Positions 13,767 to 25,165 of a stretch of 64,000 nucleotides of DNA are shown here, piece after piece. Each line of letters starts with the position of its first letter. The first letter of the stretch is position 1. A program made the position numbers and the translations under genes. This DNA comes from Brassica napus. Taxonomy: Eukaryota > Streptophyta > Magnoliopsida > Brassicales > Brassicaceae. Location: positions 55,081,422 through 55,145,421 of the forward strand of contig NC_063445.1 of NCBI RefSeq assembly GCF_020379485.1. The letters are read 5' to 3'. A model generated the notes under the pieces. That model did not search any database and was not told where the DNA came from. It saw nothing but the letters and a program-made list of their open reading frames with translations.

Positions 13767-13965
13767 AAGACCATCTCCGATAGAGTTTGATTTGATCCAA
13801 TGTTTATAGAGTGAAATATATAGAGTAATGCTGTTTTTTTATTCCAAATATATTTCACTATATTATAGAATAACTTTATAGAGTGAATCATTGGAGCAAA
13901 TTCAACTATATAATAGAGTTACTCTATTTTAATGTGAAATATAGATGAAATTTTTGTGTTCCAGA
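13767..13965. mobile_element. MITE-like repeat ('accatctcc...agagtga' family)
   Basis: It has repeated and inverted 'tagagtgaaatata' / 'tatttcactatattata' / 'tagagttactctatttt' motifs and the edge 'gaccatctccgatagagt'. A related sequence with 'ctccaaccctaatg' and 'agcattagagatagtcc' edges occurs at 25050-25165. Edges are approximate. Confidence 0.45.
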
Positions 13966-15213
13966 CGGTATTTAACTTCAAGGCTACTAAATTTTTATTT
14001 CATGGATATATGAAAATCTGAAAGACAATGGTTACAATGATTTTAACAAAATAAACACATACTTATACCTTAATTCGTGGCTTCAATATATATTCAAACT
14101 TAGTTTTAATTTCGTCTAATAGAGTATGCAGTGTGCACATTTTTGCCACTATCTTACGATTCTTATTTCTTCTTTTTCGACGTTTGTTTCTTGTTTACCA
14201 AAATTTACATCAGGTTTTTAAATTATATTCCTTTTAGAATAGCATTATCTATTCAAGTTTTGTATGAATTTTTACTTTGCTACATATAAAACTATCTCAA
14301 TTCACTTACTATGGATTGGTATTGAGAACTTATTCATCTATAAACAAAAAGATTGTTCATGATGCAATATTTCTTATGACGCTACAAGGACACAAACATA
14401 ATGATTAATTGTGATGATCACTGATTTAGTGAGTCATCGTTATAGCGAAGATTAGACAACATGGACAACCTTTTTATATTGTGAATTAGTTTGGTTTAAC
14501 CCAACGACTAATCATCATTTGCCAAGCTGTCAGCCTCCTTAATTTTTGTCTTATCACTCTCTATTGTCTTATTACTTATCATCACTCAAATTTGTTATTT
14601 ATTTCTCTCATTAAACACCACTATTATATACTTGGATCTTTTTACATATTAATTTCATATTATTTATAAATTATCTCAAACAATATATATATATATATAT
14701 GTAAAATTACAAATCATTTATTAAATAAGAAATTCGCTAGATGTTACATTATCACCACAAGCAAACATCACTTTTAACATCGTCTGTGTAAATCAATTTT
14801 GAAAGTACTTTTTGATATTTTTTGTTAATATCTCGACATAGCCGAATATACTAGTTTAAAAAATATATATATAATCGTAGACACTTTCACTTTTTTCAGG
14901 TAACGCAATCTCAGTGGATTTATATTCTATTATGCACCAAACTTATGTACTCAACAAAATCATTTCAAAAAATAAAAATTATAAAAATCATTACAGAAAA
15001 AAAAAAAAAAAAAAAAAAAGAAAGAAAGAAATAAAGAAAGCAACGGTTTCGCTCCCGCCTTCACAGCTGTCTTTCATAATTAGCCAGCGAATAATACAAT
15101 CACTCCTCTCACACTACCGTCACGCTATTACAAAACAACAGTCCAATAACAGATCCCATCACTTACATCATCCAACGGTCGGAACGCCTCGTGGCCTAAT
15201 CTCACTCACCTTT
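13966..15213. other. AT-rich intergenic DNA with (AT)n and poly(A)/GAAA tracts
   Basis: An (AT)n run lies around 14683-14702. A poly(A) run followed by GAAA repeats at 14998-15040 could be an old retroposon tail or simple expansion. The last 200 bp are the likely promoter of the 125-aa gene. Confidence 0.4.
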
Positions 15214-15224
15214 GTGTATATATC
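15214..15224 (+). promoter_or_regulatory. TATA box of the 125-aa gene
   Basis: tgtatatatca lies 45-55 bp upstream of the chosen ATG, so the leader would be short. Confidence 0.5.
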
Positions 15225-15268
15225 AGTCTGGTATCTTCTCAAAGACAAGAGCACACTCTCTTTCTTTC

Positions 15269-15646
15269 ATGGCCACAGATCAAGAAAATCTACTCTCTGA
15301 TAATTACGAGAAAACGGCAACGTTTTGCGGGTGTGGGTATCTCCGTAGGTTCCATGTGTTTCGGTGGCGAAGAGTAGGAGGTGGAGACAGTGGCTGGAGC
15401 GGTAACTTGCAGGAAGAAAGAAGTGAAAGCTGGTGGAGCAGGAAACTTAAGGTGCTAAAGGAGATTTCTGAGAAAATTGCGGGGCCAAAGTGGAAAAACT
15501 TTATAAGAAGTTTTAGCAAGAAGAAGAAGGTGAAGAGGGATGTTGATTTCACTTACGATCTTGAAAACTATAGTCTTAATTTTGATGAGGGAGGTGATAA
15601 TCCCTCACCGGAGAGGTATGTAGCTCCGGTTGTTATTAAAGTTTGA
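15269..15646 (+). CDS. Small basic protein, 125 aa, unknown function (stress-induced-protein-like)
   Basis: Single-exon gene. I chose the ATG at 15269 (MATDQENLLS) rather than the in-frame upstream ATG at 15212 because a TATA-like box lies between them. The protein has a cysteine pair in 'FCGCGYL', an arginine patch 'RRFHVFRWRR', and a tryptophan- and lysine-rich middle ('ESWWSRKLKVLKEI', 'GPKWKNFIRSFSKKKK') that could be nuclear-targeting or membrane-surface binding. The C-terminus is acidic ('TYDLENYSLNFDEGG') and ends 'VAPVVIKV'. No known domain was recognised. It sits between flotillin and KNOX as, from memory, a small 'stress induced protein' gene does in Arabidopsis (about At5g25240). 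Codon structure and absence of breaks argue it is real. Confidence 0.8.
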   Translation: MATDQENLLSDNYEKTATFCGCGYLRRFHVFRWRRVGGGDSGWSGNLQEERSESWWSRKLKVLKEISEKIAGPKWKNFIRSFSKKKKVKRDVDFTYDLENYSLNFDEGGDNPSPERYVAPVVIKV

Positions 15647-16019
15647 TACTTTTTTGGTGTTTATCTCTCATTTTGTAACTATTTTTATTTATTGTGTTAT
15701 TATATGTTAATACAAACATAATTATATAGTTTCGTGTTTAACTTAATGTTCATCATTCACCACTTCAAGTTTAGATTTTTAAAAACGTGATTAGGTGAGT
15801 AATGGCTATAGACTAAATTGATTAACGTTATAAACTAGAACATTCCTTTAGAGAACAACTTGTTTTGGTATAGCTTCTTCTTATGTGCCTAGATAGATAT
15901 ACTTGTGTGGACAAAATGTTGAATTATATTACCAAAAACAAGAAGACAGCAAAAAAATAGATAATAACAGAAGAGAGATTTGTTAAAGACTGAAAGAGAT
16001 TAATCTAAAGATTGGATAA

Positions 16020-16175
16020 CTAGCGGTAGAACAATCCTGTGCATTGTTCATGGTCCCATTGAGCAAGAAAAATATCTCTGACGACAGGATCTATATCTAA
16101 CCGACAAAACAGTTGCTGGATGAGGCGGTGGCATTGTGTACAGTGAGCAAGTATGGTGTCTTTGATGCATATGTT
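16020..16175 (-). pseudogene. Unrecognised coding-like segment, Cys/His-rich, ends in stop
   Basis: An open minus-strand stretch reads about 50 residues ending at a TAG (16022-16020): 'LAHCTQCHRLIQQL', 'LDIDPVVRDIFLAQWD', 'HEQCTGLFYR'. The composition is protein-like rather than random. It could be the last exon of a gene whose earlier exon is 16449-16334, but the phases I can propose do not match. No family recognised. Confidence 0.3.
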
Positions 16176-16333
16176 TTGTTATGTTTATATCTATTTACTT
16201 TTCAAGTCATATATATATATTGACGTTGTGAAGCAAGCAAAGCAAATGAACCACATGTAGTTTAGTATTACTCCCAACTCCCAAGTGTTACGCAATAAAC
16301 AAAACAAAAGCACTTGAAAACATTAAAGCCTAC

Positions 16334-16449
16334 CAAGTATGGAGATGTTTCTTTATATAGAAACTGTGCATCCCAATGACCTCCATTCACTGTCTTATTC
16401 ACAAGATACCATGCTGATGATGGTTCATAATAAAACTCATGCATACAAA
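16334..16449 (-). pseudogene. Unrecognised coding-like exon 3' of the KNOX gene
   Basis: The minus strand has an AG acceptor at 16451-16450 and a GT donor at 16333-16332 bracketing 116 open bases that encode 'MHEFYYEPSSAWYLV', 'NGGHWDAQFLYKETSPYL'. It looks like a fragment of a real gene, perhaps relic or an untranslated-region overlap of the KNOX gene. Family unknown. Confidence 0.3.
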
Positions 16450-16698
16450 CTATATCCCATTGAAGAAAAAAAACATCAAACAAAAGCCTGAATCATCTTA
16501 TTTCATCTTTGGTTTGTGTGTACTACTAATAAAATATATGGCATCACATAACCAAACTACGTACTATGTTGTGATTGCACAAAAAGTTGCTTTCTAATAC
16601 TGTCCCCTCTCCTGTATAAACCCAACTTTAACCCCTAAACACTGCTTCGAATCCCATCCAATCCAGATCCCAAATTCACTCCATATACTTTGTTCTTT

Positions 16699-18694
16699 CT
16701 ACGTGAAACGCTCTCTTCCGCTACTGTCACCTGCATTGCTTGCATCCACACAAAGTTGTTTCAGACTCGAGTCAAATCTATACGTTTTCGGATATGTCTT
16801 TAAGACCAAAAAAGAAAGTGTTATGTAAATATTGTGTACTTTTTGCGTTTGTTCTTCAAGACAGTGGAAGAAGATGGATTGCTATGCCAGTTCCTCTTTC
16901 TCTGATTAATGAACCAATTGTTTATCTGCTTTAGTTGCAAACCTGTCTCCTGCACCAACCTCGCCTTATCTTCCTCCTGACAAAATCAAATATTGTCATT
17001 ACCTCACTGTTATTACTTCTGATTTTCACTAAATGGAAGAAAATTAATGAGAGAGATAGAGAGAGCTCACAGTAGGGTAAGGCCATTTGGAATGAGATTG
17101 CCACCATGCTTTGAGAACAGAAGTGGTGTCTCCTGGTAATTTCCCAGCTCGTCTCTTCCTTAGTATCTCCTCTCTTATGTCTACTATTTTCTCCTTGTAA
17201 CCCTATTTTCACACCAAACAAACAAAGCTTCTACATTACTACTTGTAATTTTGCATATAGTTCAAACCATACACTACTACTTGACTCGGAAGATATATAA
17301 TAAACCATTTAGAGGCTTGCAAAGTGATTAAAGTACTGGGTGGTGTTAGTCAGAGACAAGATAATGTTCAAAAAATCGCTAGTTAGTGGTAATGAAACGT
17401 TTTATAGAGAACTATTGATTAGACGGGTGCTAGAACCGATTTTTTAAAACATCGGTTAAAGAAAATCGTTTCGTTTAGGTTTGATTTGCTGTTTAGGCAT
17501 CGCCTATACCGATTTTTAGAACACTGGTGAGAAAAGAACGAGTTATTGAATGATTATTGCTTAATTACCTGTTTGAGCTCATGTTTGAGTTCTTGTCTAA
17601 CACGCTCCATTAAAGATCTCTCGCTCTCAGTAGGAACCAAAGGACCAAACCCCAAGACATCTAAGCCTCCTCCTCCATCGAACATATTAGCATCGCTCTC
17701 TACTTGTTGTTCATCTTCATCATCAGACATTGTTGCCCCCGTGCCTTCTCCTGGAGACACGCCTATCTCACCAACAACACACATGTCCCGACAATTATTG
17801 TAAATTTAACAACAAAACAGAGCATGTCTTGTCAACTACAATGGTGAAACATTGTCTCTCTCTCTCTCTCTCTCACCTGTTAAGCTTTGAAGAGACTGCT
17901 CAATCTCCCAACAAGCCATTACAGCTTCCATTGCATGAACACGCACGTGTTGTTGTAGTTGCTCTTTGAAAGAACACAGAAGCAGAACATAATGCGTCTG
18001 CGTTTGTAAAGACAAAACATGAAAACAGAACAGATCAGTTTCCGACAGAACAGAACAGAAAATGTTTTAAATTTTCTGTCAAAGTCAAATCTTATATAAT
18101 TACCATGAACTGGTCAAGCTCTTTGTCGTCGCCGACGAGTCCTTGTCCGGCTCCTAAAGCAGAGTACTGCGCGACGACGTTCTGCGACTGAGCAAGCTGC
18201 GCGTCGATCCTCGGAAGCTGATCAACCGGCGTCGCGGTTCTCAAACACGCGACGTGCGCCGACAGAAGCTGCTCGTAGAGCGGATGGGAGAGTATCTCCG
18301 CCTTTTGCCTCGCATTCTGCCAGCTCACAGCTCCTCCTCCTCCGTCGTTCTTGTTCTCGCCGCCGATCATCGTCTCTGCTCCTCCTTCGTCGATGACAAC
18401 GGCGGCGTCGGAGCTGTTGTTGTTTTCGGTACGCTGGAGGATGGAAGAGGAACGGGGTAGCCACTGATTAGCAGCGGCGGAGGAAGGAGAATCGGAGGTG
18501 GTTGCGGCGGAGGTGTGGAGGTTGAGGAAGTTGTTGTTGTTGTCGGAGCGTAGAAGCGCCGTGTTGAGCCAATTTGGAGGCGGAGCGTCGTGGAAATGTT
18601 GCTGCTGCTGCGGAGGCGGCGGAGGAGGTCCGTCTTGGTCGGTGAAATGATTGAAAGAGAGGTCTTGAGAGAGATGATTGTGGTGAAACGCCAT
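16699..18694 (-). CDS. KNAT3: KNOX class II homeobox transcription factor (KNAT3/KNAT4 type)
   Basis: Six exons: 18694-18104, 17997-17877, 17762-17569, 17202-17071, 16976-16840 and 16738-16699. All have GT-AG borders and together form one frame of 404 aa. Exon 1 carries a Gln/Pro/Asn/His-rich N-terminus and KNOX1 ('[20 protein letters not shown]'). Exons 1-2 carry KNOX2 ('[20 protein letters not shown]'). Exon 3 has an acidic '[13 protein letters not shown]' linker and begins the ELK domain ('[10 protein letters not shown]'). Exons 4-5 have the TALE homeodomain with 'KWPYPTEEDK' and '[13 protein letters not shown]'. The tiny last exon gives '[12 protein letters not shown]'. Class II KNOX proteins are nuclear regulators acting with BELL partners in differentiation, secondary wall and root signalling. 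It is slightly shorter than remembered Arabidopsis KNAT3 (431 aa), mainly in the low-complexity N-terminus. A (CT)n run sits in the second intron beside the donor. Confidence 0.95.
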
Positions 18695-18839
18695 CGTTTC
18701 GGTGATTTTCTTCTTTTGAAAAGTTTCTGTTTGTGAGAGGGAAAGATAAAGAAAGGAGAAGGTTGAATCTCTGCTTCTACGACGATTGTTTCAATTATCA
18801 ATCCACAGAAAAAACTTTTTATCTTTTTCTTTATTTAAA

Positions 18840-19324
18840 CGAAAAAGTGTCAGAGAAAATTTCATGTGTATGTAAATATATATGAGTATATATGTGTGGG
18901 TGTGCAGACTTGCACAGAGCTGAGAGGTCGAGACGAATGAGAGAGAAGACCTTTTTATTCTCTTCTTTAAAAAAAAAAAAAAAAATCAGACTAGTTACTA
19001 GTAGAGCAAAAAAAAATTAGACAATAATAAATTACAACAAAAATAATACGTTAAAAGTTATTAATTAAAAATAAAATGATTTAATTACTTCAAACCCTTA
19101 ATATTTATCATAACTCAACTTCCTAAATAATAAATTATAGTATTAAACTCAAATCCTAATACAGTATAGGCGTATAGCATATAATTTAACTTCTAATAGA
19201 TATTATTTAAGTTTTTGGGAAGAGAAAAATATTTTAATGATATCAAAGTATTTTAGGCAATAATAATACTTAGAAAAAGTATTTCCAGTTCAAGTAAATA
19301 AGTTTTAGTTATGGTTGACAATAG
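18840..19324. other. KNOX upstream region, AT-rich
   Basis: It contains a 'tgagagagaaga' stretch, a 20-bp poly(A) and long AT tracts. Promoter elements probably lie here, but I cannot single one out. Confidence 0.4.
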
Positions 19325-19325
19325 T

Positions 19326-19573
19326 ACTCCCTTTTTTTCATAATGTTTTGATTTATTGCACATAGATTAAGAAATCTATTTTTATCTAAAAAGTAATTTT
19401 ACAAATATAATTTAAAAATCATTAAACCAATTAAAAAAATAACTGCAAAATCTAATTAATTGGTAACACAGTTTTTGGTAAAGTTAAAAATAATATAAAT
19501 ATATCAAAACTTCATCTATATTGAAACAATAGACAATTTCTAAAATATCAACAATTATGAAACGGAAAGAATA
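19326..19573. mobile_element. Decayed Stowaway-type MITE
   Basis: The edges 'ctccctttttttcataat' and 'attatgaaacggaaagaat' are inverted versions of the common CTCCCTCCGTTTCAtaat terminus. The interior has the usual 'gcacatagattaag...aatc' stretch. Confidence 0.65.
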
Positions 19574-19974
19574 TTATTTTGGCTAAGGAAAAAAAAAAAT
19601 CTCCTTACCAATCATTTTGGTCCACATAGAGACTAAAAATAGTGAGTAATGAAAAAATAAAAAGATTAGGTCACGCTAAAAAGGTAATTAAAGAAAGTAG
19701 GTTGTCGTGGATTAATCTGAGTCGTTTATTGTTAGTGGCGACTGGATTGATTTGGATCGGACGGTGAAGCAAGGTCGTTGCACTCTCCTTCGCTCGGCTG
19801 TTTTGTTTTTATATTGTTGAGAAATAATAAATGTAATTTACTATTTTTTAAGGCTAGAATGATACGTGTTCTATTTCCAAACGCAACGTATCTGGATGTA
19901 CATGCGCGTGTGTCTGACGCTTATATTTTTACTGTCGGACCAGGCGGTGTATCTCACTAAGAAACAAACAAGTA
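19574..19974. other. Spacer between two MITEs
   Basis: 400 bp, no gene. A short 60-codon frame at 19778-19960 has no recognisable content. Confidence 0.35.
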
Positions 19975-20228
19975 CTTCCTCGATTTTTTATCGCAAATAG
20001 TGTAAGTAAAATTTGTTTGTTTCAAAATATAAATAGTTTTCATAATTTTAAGTAATTTTTATTTTTATTGGGTACAGTGTGATCAATCAAATAATATATT
20101 ATATGTTTATTTATGATTGGTTTAACTACACCTAATATATATATCAAATGCTACTTTAAAAAAACTTAATAACTTTCTTAATATTTTTGCATTCACCTAA
20201 AACTACCTATATAAAAAAACAGAGGGAG
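19975..20228. mobile_element. Stowaway-type MITE with TA flanks
   Basis: It starts 'cttcctcgattttttatcg' after TA (19973-19974) and ends 'tataaaaaaacagagggag' before TA (20229-20230). The termini are inverted versions of each other. About 254 bp, diverged. Confidence 0.7.
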
Positions 20229-20290
20229 TAAATAAGATTATAAGAGCATGATCGATCCAAATTTCTAAGGATAAGGTTTTTAACATAATA

Positions 20291-20325
20291 CTAGATGGTA
20301 ATTTGCGCGCATGCACGGAGTGAGT
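20291..20325 (-). mobile_element. Helitron-like 3' terminus
   Basis: The minus strand reads ...ccgtgcatgcgcgcaaattaccatCTAG followed by T: a GC-rich palindromic patch, a short spacer and CTAG, as in plant Helitrons. The 5' end (TC...) was not located, so the element's extent to the right is unknown. Confidence 0.4.
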
Positions 20326-22017
20326 TTTTATAATAATGTTTGTTTATAAAATGATTTTAACATTTTGCAACACTACAATTCGATTATAAAATGGCGAATA
20401 CAAATGTTGGTCTCTTAAATATATCATCGTTATTGAAGAGTTAACGTATTACATCTTATTTTAATTATTTTTAAGATTTCATATACACGAAATGAAATTA
20501 AGTTTTGCGGCTGACACAAATCACCAAAACCAAATAAGCAATATCGATTGTATAATGACGAAAGAGGATTAGGTTTTCTGCTCTCGGTTTGTTTATTATT
20601 GACTCTCCATAAGAAATTTTATTTTCTATGCTTTCGTTCTCGTCTTTGTTTCATTGATATGAGTTAAGTTTTTTTTTTTACTTCTTTTATGAATTCAGTG
20701 AATTACATAAGTATCAATTAAAAATATGGATATCTGTAAAAATTAGTTTCACTCCATATACATATCTAAAAATCAAAAATTTTGAAAAAAAATCACCGTA
20801 TATTAACAGGTTAGTGTTCAAATTTAATATATCAAGCTGTTATAAAATATAAGTACATACTCGAAATATAAATGTCTGTCTCGTATATATTCACCACCTC
20901 GGTCTAAAAATAATCTAATTAAAACAACAAAACAAATTACTTATTTCACCAGTTCGGATAATATCTGAATTCAAATGGATAATATCCGAACCCGAATAGA
21001 TATCCAAAGATAATCAAACATAAGTATACTTAACCCAATATTTCTAGTTTATTTCTCTCATTTTATTCAAAATATTTATATTAATGATGCTTATTGCTCA
21101 AAATTAGATAATATACGTATAATTATGGACATAATCATTTGCTATTCACTTAAAATACATATCAAGCTCTTGTTTCTTGCTTTAACAAAAGCTGCATCTA
21201 AAATTTCAAAACAACAACTAAATTAGTGTCTTTCTATTTTTAAAGTTTTATCTCCAAACCTATTAATAGTTTAATCTTTAAAAATTAGAAAATCAGTTAA
21301 GTTAAAATATATTTTAAATACAAAAAACTTAAACAATGAATAATTTATTTACTTTTTCTTCAAAATTTATATATCCGAACCTGACCCAAAATATCTGAAC
21401 CCGAACATAAAATACCCGAACCTGACTCGAAGTGTAGAAATATTCGAACGGATTCTATACCTTTATACTGAAATATCTGATACAAATCCGAACGTGTATC
21501 CGAACACTCACCCCTATGATATATGATCATTTGTATTTTGCTTGAAAAAAAAAGTTAAACCAGATCACAAAATCCTCAATGGGGGACTTTTACATTTTTG
21601 GTAATTTATAGTCGTTTTTAAAAATTCAAAATATAACATATAAAAAAATAATTTTTTTATTATATGTTTTTTGACGTCTTTTATTATATGCTTAATGTGA
21701 TTGTTTAATTTCTTTTAATAGTATAAAATTAAACAAAAAAAAAGAGAGGTTAAAATTTTTTTTTTTATCAAATATGTATTATTCATAATCATTAATGGTC
21801 ATATATATGTTAACCATATTAGGTATTTCGTAGCTTTTATTTAAGGAAGAAATAATATTATTTTGTACAATATTAATTAATTTGATAGTTAGTTTAATGA
21901 AAAGCATAGTATATGTTTATATGGACCAACTTATTTTTCTAACAATTCTAAGAATCATTCTGGTGATGACAATTGGCTACGAAAACATGTTGTAATGCTC
22001 CAAGATTAATATATAGG
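20326..22017. repeat. AT-rich repetitive DNA with 'CCGAACCCGAA' motif block
   Basis: Between about 20940 and 21520 the motif 'tatccgaaccc/tgaac' recurs many times ('ggataatatccgaacccgaa', 'tatccgaacctgaccc', 'cccgaacctgactcg'), ending '...cgaacactcacccctatg'. This is a familiar interspersed repeat of Brassicaceae, class uncertain. The remainder is AT-rich with no gene. Confidence 0.45.
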
Positions 22018-22131
22018 GGATAAGATACGGTATATTAACTTTTAACTAAAAAAATTAAGAGACGTCTCTTAAATAAGAGATATAAAGACGTCTCTTAGTT
22101 TTTTTAGTTAAAAACTAAAAGACCGTATCTT
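22018..22131. mobile_element. Foldback (near-palindromic) MITE
   Basis: 'ggataagatacggtatatta...ttaagagacgtctctta' is followed after a short loop by its inverse 'aagacgtctcttagttttt...gaccgtatctta'. The arms are about 50 bp and nearly perfect, so RNA from here would form a long hairpin. Confidence 0.75.
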
Positions 22132-22367
22132 ATATTACGCTAAGAACTTCTTCACCCGCATTAATCATACTCTAAGTATGATATTGTATAATAAACTCAA
22201 TTTTACATTTTGCTTCATGCCTCCATCTATTACTCGTTTTTCTTAAAACTCAACATCACTTATATTGGGTATCGCCCTGAATCACTCGAAAGGATTCAAC
22301 ATTACCAAATCAATCCTCATTATATTTTTACACCCCATAGAGAACATCATCTCCCACAACTCAAGAT

Positions 22368-22697
22368 CAGGCCCGGTCTTGAGCAGATACTCAAGAAATA
22401 TTGGTATGGGGCCTATAATTTTATACACTTGAAAGCTTACAATTTATACTGTTTTTTTTTGTAACAAATGTAAGAATGGATCCTAATCAAATTGCAACAT
22501 AATAAAACCTTGAATATTTTTTTCATTAGTCTATAATATAAAAAGAGTAAATAGATAATTTCTAGGATTGATAAACTTTTGCAATCTTGAAAATATTGTA
22601 AATTCACTTTTAATTTCGTAACTAAAATTTTTATTGTCATTTTGGGCCCATATTTTTGGTTTCGCATTGGACCCGAAATATCTCAGGACCGGCACTG
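22368..22697. mobile_element. Non-autonomous hAT element with perfect 8-bp target duplication
   Basis: CTCAAGAT (22360-22367) and CTCAAGAT (22698-22705) flank a 330-bp element with termini CAGGCCCGGTCtTGAG and, inverted, CAGTGCCGGTCCTGAG. An 8-bp duplication and CAG..CTG ends are hAT hallmarks. No transposase inside. Confidence 0.88.
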
Positions 22698-22705
22698 CTC
22701 AAGAT

Positions 22706-22915
22706 GACATTGTCTCATTTCAGCACTAATTGGACCTCATGAACGAACACATCTACTAACAGAAACACATTATACAACTTCGAAATAAAATGTTCATCGA
22801 GTTATTGGTTCCGAAAAATGAGGATGTAGTGCTTTCCCACCAAAATATTCACCATACGTGCGTCTTCGAACTCATCTCATGACCATTGGTGTTCAATGCC
22901 TCATTTCTTAGCCAC
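22706..22915. other. Short spacer left of Copia LTR
   Basis: No gene or repeat recognised in these 210 bp. Confidence 0.3.
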
Positions 22916-23118
22916 TATTAGATATATCATATATATGTTTCCTAATATGATAAATGTTAAGTTTCTAATAACTTAGGATGTAGGATCCTTTAGGATCTAT
23001 CTTTACTTGGGATGGAAGTTATCTCTTATGAAACCTTCTCATATATATATGTATGCGTTGAACACATGAATAAGTATACGAAAGAGAGAGTTTTTACATA
23101 GCTTTACAAAGCTTTACA
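22916..23118 (+). repeat. Copia 5' LTR
   Basis: About 203 bp, from tattagatatatc (TG start decayed to TA) to ...gctttaca, immediately followed by the primer site. The left border is an estimate from the family's usual TGTTAGATAT start. Confidence 0.65.
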
Positions 23119-23131
23119 TGGTATCAGAGCC
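23119..23131 (+). other. Primer binding site (initiator tRNA-Met)
   Basis: TGGTATCAGAGCC directly after the LTR, the standard Copia primer site. Confidence 0.9.
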
Positions 23132-23136
23132 TCCCT

Positions 23137-25086
23137 TTGGCCTGTAATCGATTGCTTTACAAGAATAAGATAATGATGTCAGGTTCCGAAAAAGAAATCG
23201 CAAGTAGCGATAGAAGCTTGATCTCACCATACTTTTTACATGCATCTGATCACACAGGGCAAGTACAGACTCCGTTTTTGTTAAACGGATCTAATTATGA
23301 ACGATGGGCAAAGCTCATGACAAATTCTCTTCGGACAAAGAGAAAGTTGGGTTTCATCAATGGAACCCTAAAAAGACCTACAGATGAAAACGAAGCTGAA
23401 CGATGGGAGATGGTTAACGTCATGATCATAAGATGGATATACAGCAGCATCAAGCCACATCTCAGAACATCAATATCTCTAGTTTCTGATGTTTCCGTAA
23501 TGTGGTCTGACCTCAAATCTCGATTCTCATCTGGGGATGATACCTGTGTCCACCAACTAAGAGCCGACATTGCTGCTTGCAAACAAGACGGACAAGCAGT
23601 GGAAGTATACTACGGGAAGCTAAAGGTTCTTTGGGATGATCTGTCTGTTTTCGAGGCATACTTTAATTGTTGCTGCGGAAGTGATGTGTGTCCTTTAATG
23701 AAGAAATTCTGTAAGACACAAGAAAAGATATTGATTCATGAGTTCCTTATGGGACTTGATAAGAGCAGATTTGGAACTGCACGATCCAACCTGCTGAGTC
23801 GTCTCGGCGAGTATAACATAAAGACTGTCTACTCTCAAATCACACAAGAAGAGAGACACCTGGAGGTTACTCAAGAAAAACCCGAAACAGCCGGAGCAGT
23901 AGGCTTCTCTGCAACCGCTGCATCTACAACAACAAAACAGAACCAGTCGGTGTCGTGTTCTCATTGTGGAAAAATAGGGCATGAGAAGCATCAATGTTAC
24001 AAGTTAATCGGTTACCCCGAATGGTTTGGTGATTCAACGTCATCTCCTGGACGTTCCTCATCTGGACGAAGAAGAGGATCTTACAGAGGCAGAGGAAGAG
24101 GTCGTGGTGGACCTTCTGCAAATCAAGTGGATGTAGCTCGAACCCAAACGCCTTCACAGAATGGTAGCAGTGACTCCTCAATCACAGATTCGGGTTTTCC
24201 AAATCTCACGCAGACCCAATGGAATTCTATTGCAAACTTTGTCAACCAGAAACAAACCAAAGACAAACTCTCTGGTAAGAAACAACAACTCATCCTTTAT
24301 GGGACACATAGTAAGTATGATTTGGTCATAGACTCTGGAGCTTCGCATCACATGACCGGAGACATAAATCTCTTGACTAATCTAAAGTCAATCAACTCGG
24401 TGGCTATATCCTTGCCGGATGGAGGTGTAGCTTGGGCAACACGCTATGGCACACTAAATCTTGGTGGAAAACTTATTCTGCAGCAAGTGCTCTATGCACC
24501 TCAGCTCTCTATTACTCTGATCTCAGTGTCACGGTTGCTTAATGATATTGCCAGCTGTGTCATATTTACTAAAAAGTTTTCTGTAATACAGGACCTTGCT
24601 TTGAGGACTTTGATTGGTGCGGGTGAAGAGCGTGACGTGATTTATCATCTTACTGGTTCGGTTCTTCCTCAAATCAATCACGCCAACAAGAAGGATATTA
24701 GGAATCTGTGGCATCGATGCTTGGGTCATCCATCGTCGAAAGTGTTATCTTATCTTTCAGATTTAGGAAAATTCTCTACAAGCAATAGTGATTTAGATGA
24801 GCTTTGTGATACTTGCAATCGAGCTAAACAAACTCGTGTAACTTTTCAAGACAGTTCTAATAAAGCAGATGATTTGTTTTCTTTAATCCACTGTGACTTA
24901 TGGGGACCATATAGAGAAAAATCTTCATGCGGAGCATCATATTTCCTTACCATTGTCGATGATTGCTCACGAGCTCTCTGGACTTTCTTGCTTCTCGAAA
25001 AATATGAAGTAGGAAACGTTTTGAAAAACTTCTTTGCTCTAGTGGATCGTCAATTCAATGATACTCTATATTTACTCCAACCCTAA
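23137..25086 (+). pseudogene. Copia gag-protease-integrase, truncated in integrase
   Basis: A 649-codon open frame. The gag N-terminus has 'GSNYERWAKLM' and 'WDDLSVFEAY'. A CCHC knuckle sits at residues 274-287 (C-X2-C-X4-H-X4-C), then an RG-rich stretch, the protease box 'DSGASHHMTGD' near residue 400, the integrase zinc finger 'LWHRCLGHP...CDTCNRAK', and the first core aspartate in 'IHCDLWGPY'. The frame leaves homology shortly after 'YFLTIVDDCSRALWTFLL' and ends at 25086 in MITE-like sequence. The rest of integrase, all RT/RNase H and the 3' LTR are missing. The likely biological start is the ATG pair near 23173 rather than 23137. The long uninterrupted frame suggests recent truncation. 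Confidence 0.92.
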
Positions 25087-25165
25087 TGTAATTTTTTTTT
25101 ATCATCACTATATTATAAAGTTACTTTATATAAGAGTAACAAATAAAGTTAAGCATTAGAGATAG
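25050..25165. mobile_element. MITE-like sequence at the Copia breakpoint
   Basis: 'tactctatatttactccaacccta' through 'agcattagagatagtccgag' with inner 'tatataagagtaac' and 'agttactttatata' inverted. It resembles 13767-13965 and lies exactly where the Copia frame ends. Confidence 0.4.

Noticed and set aside
17850..17874. (CT)n run as a promoter initiator
   Set aside because: It lies within a KNOX intron next to the donor; simple repeat.
18222..18801. Alternative frames over KNOX exon 1
   Set aside because: The KNAT3-type frame explains the region with in-phase exons; the others are shadows.
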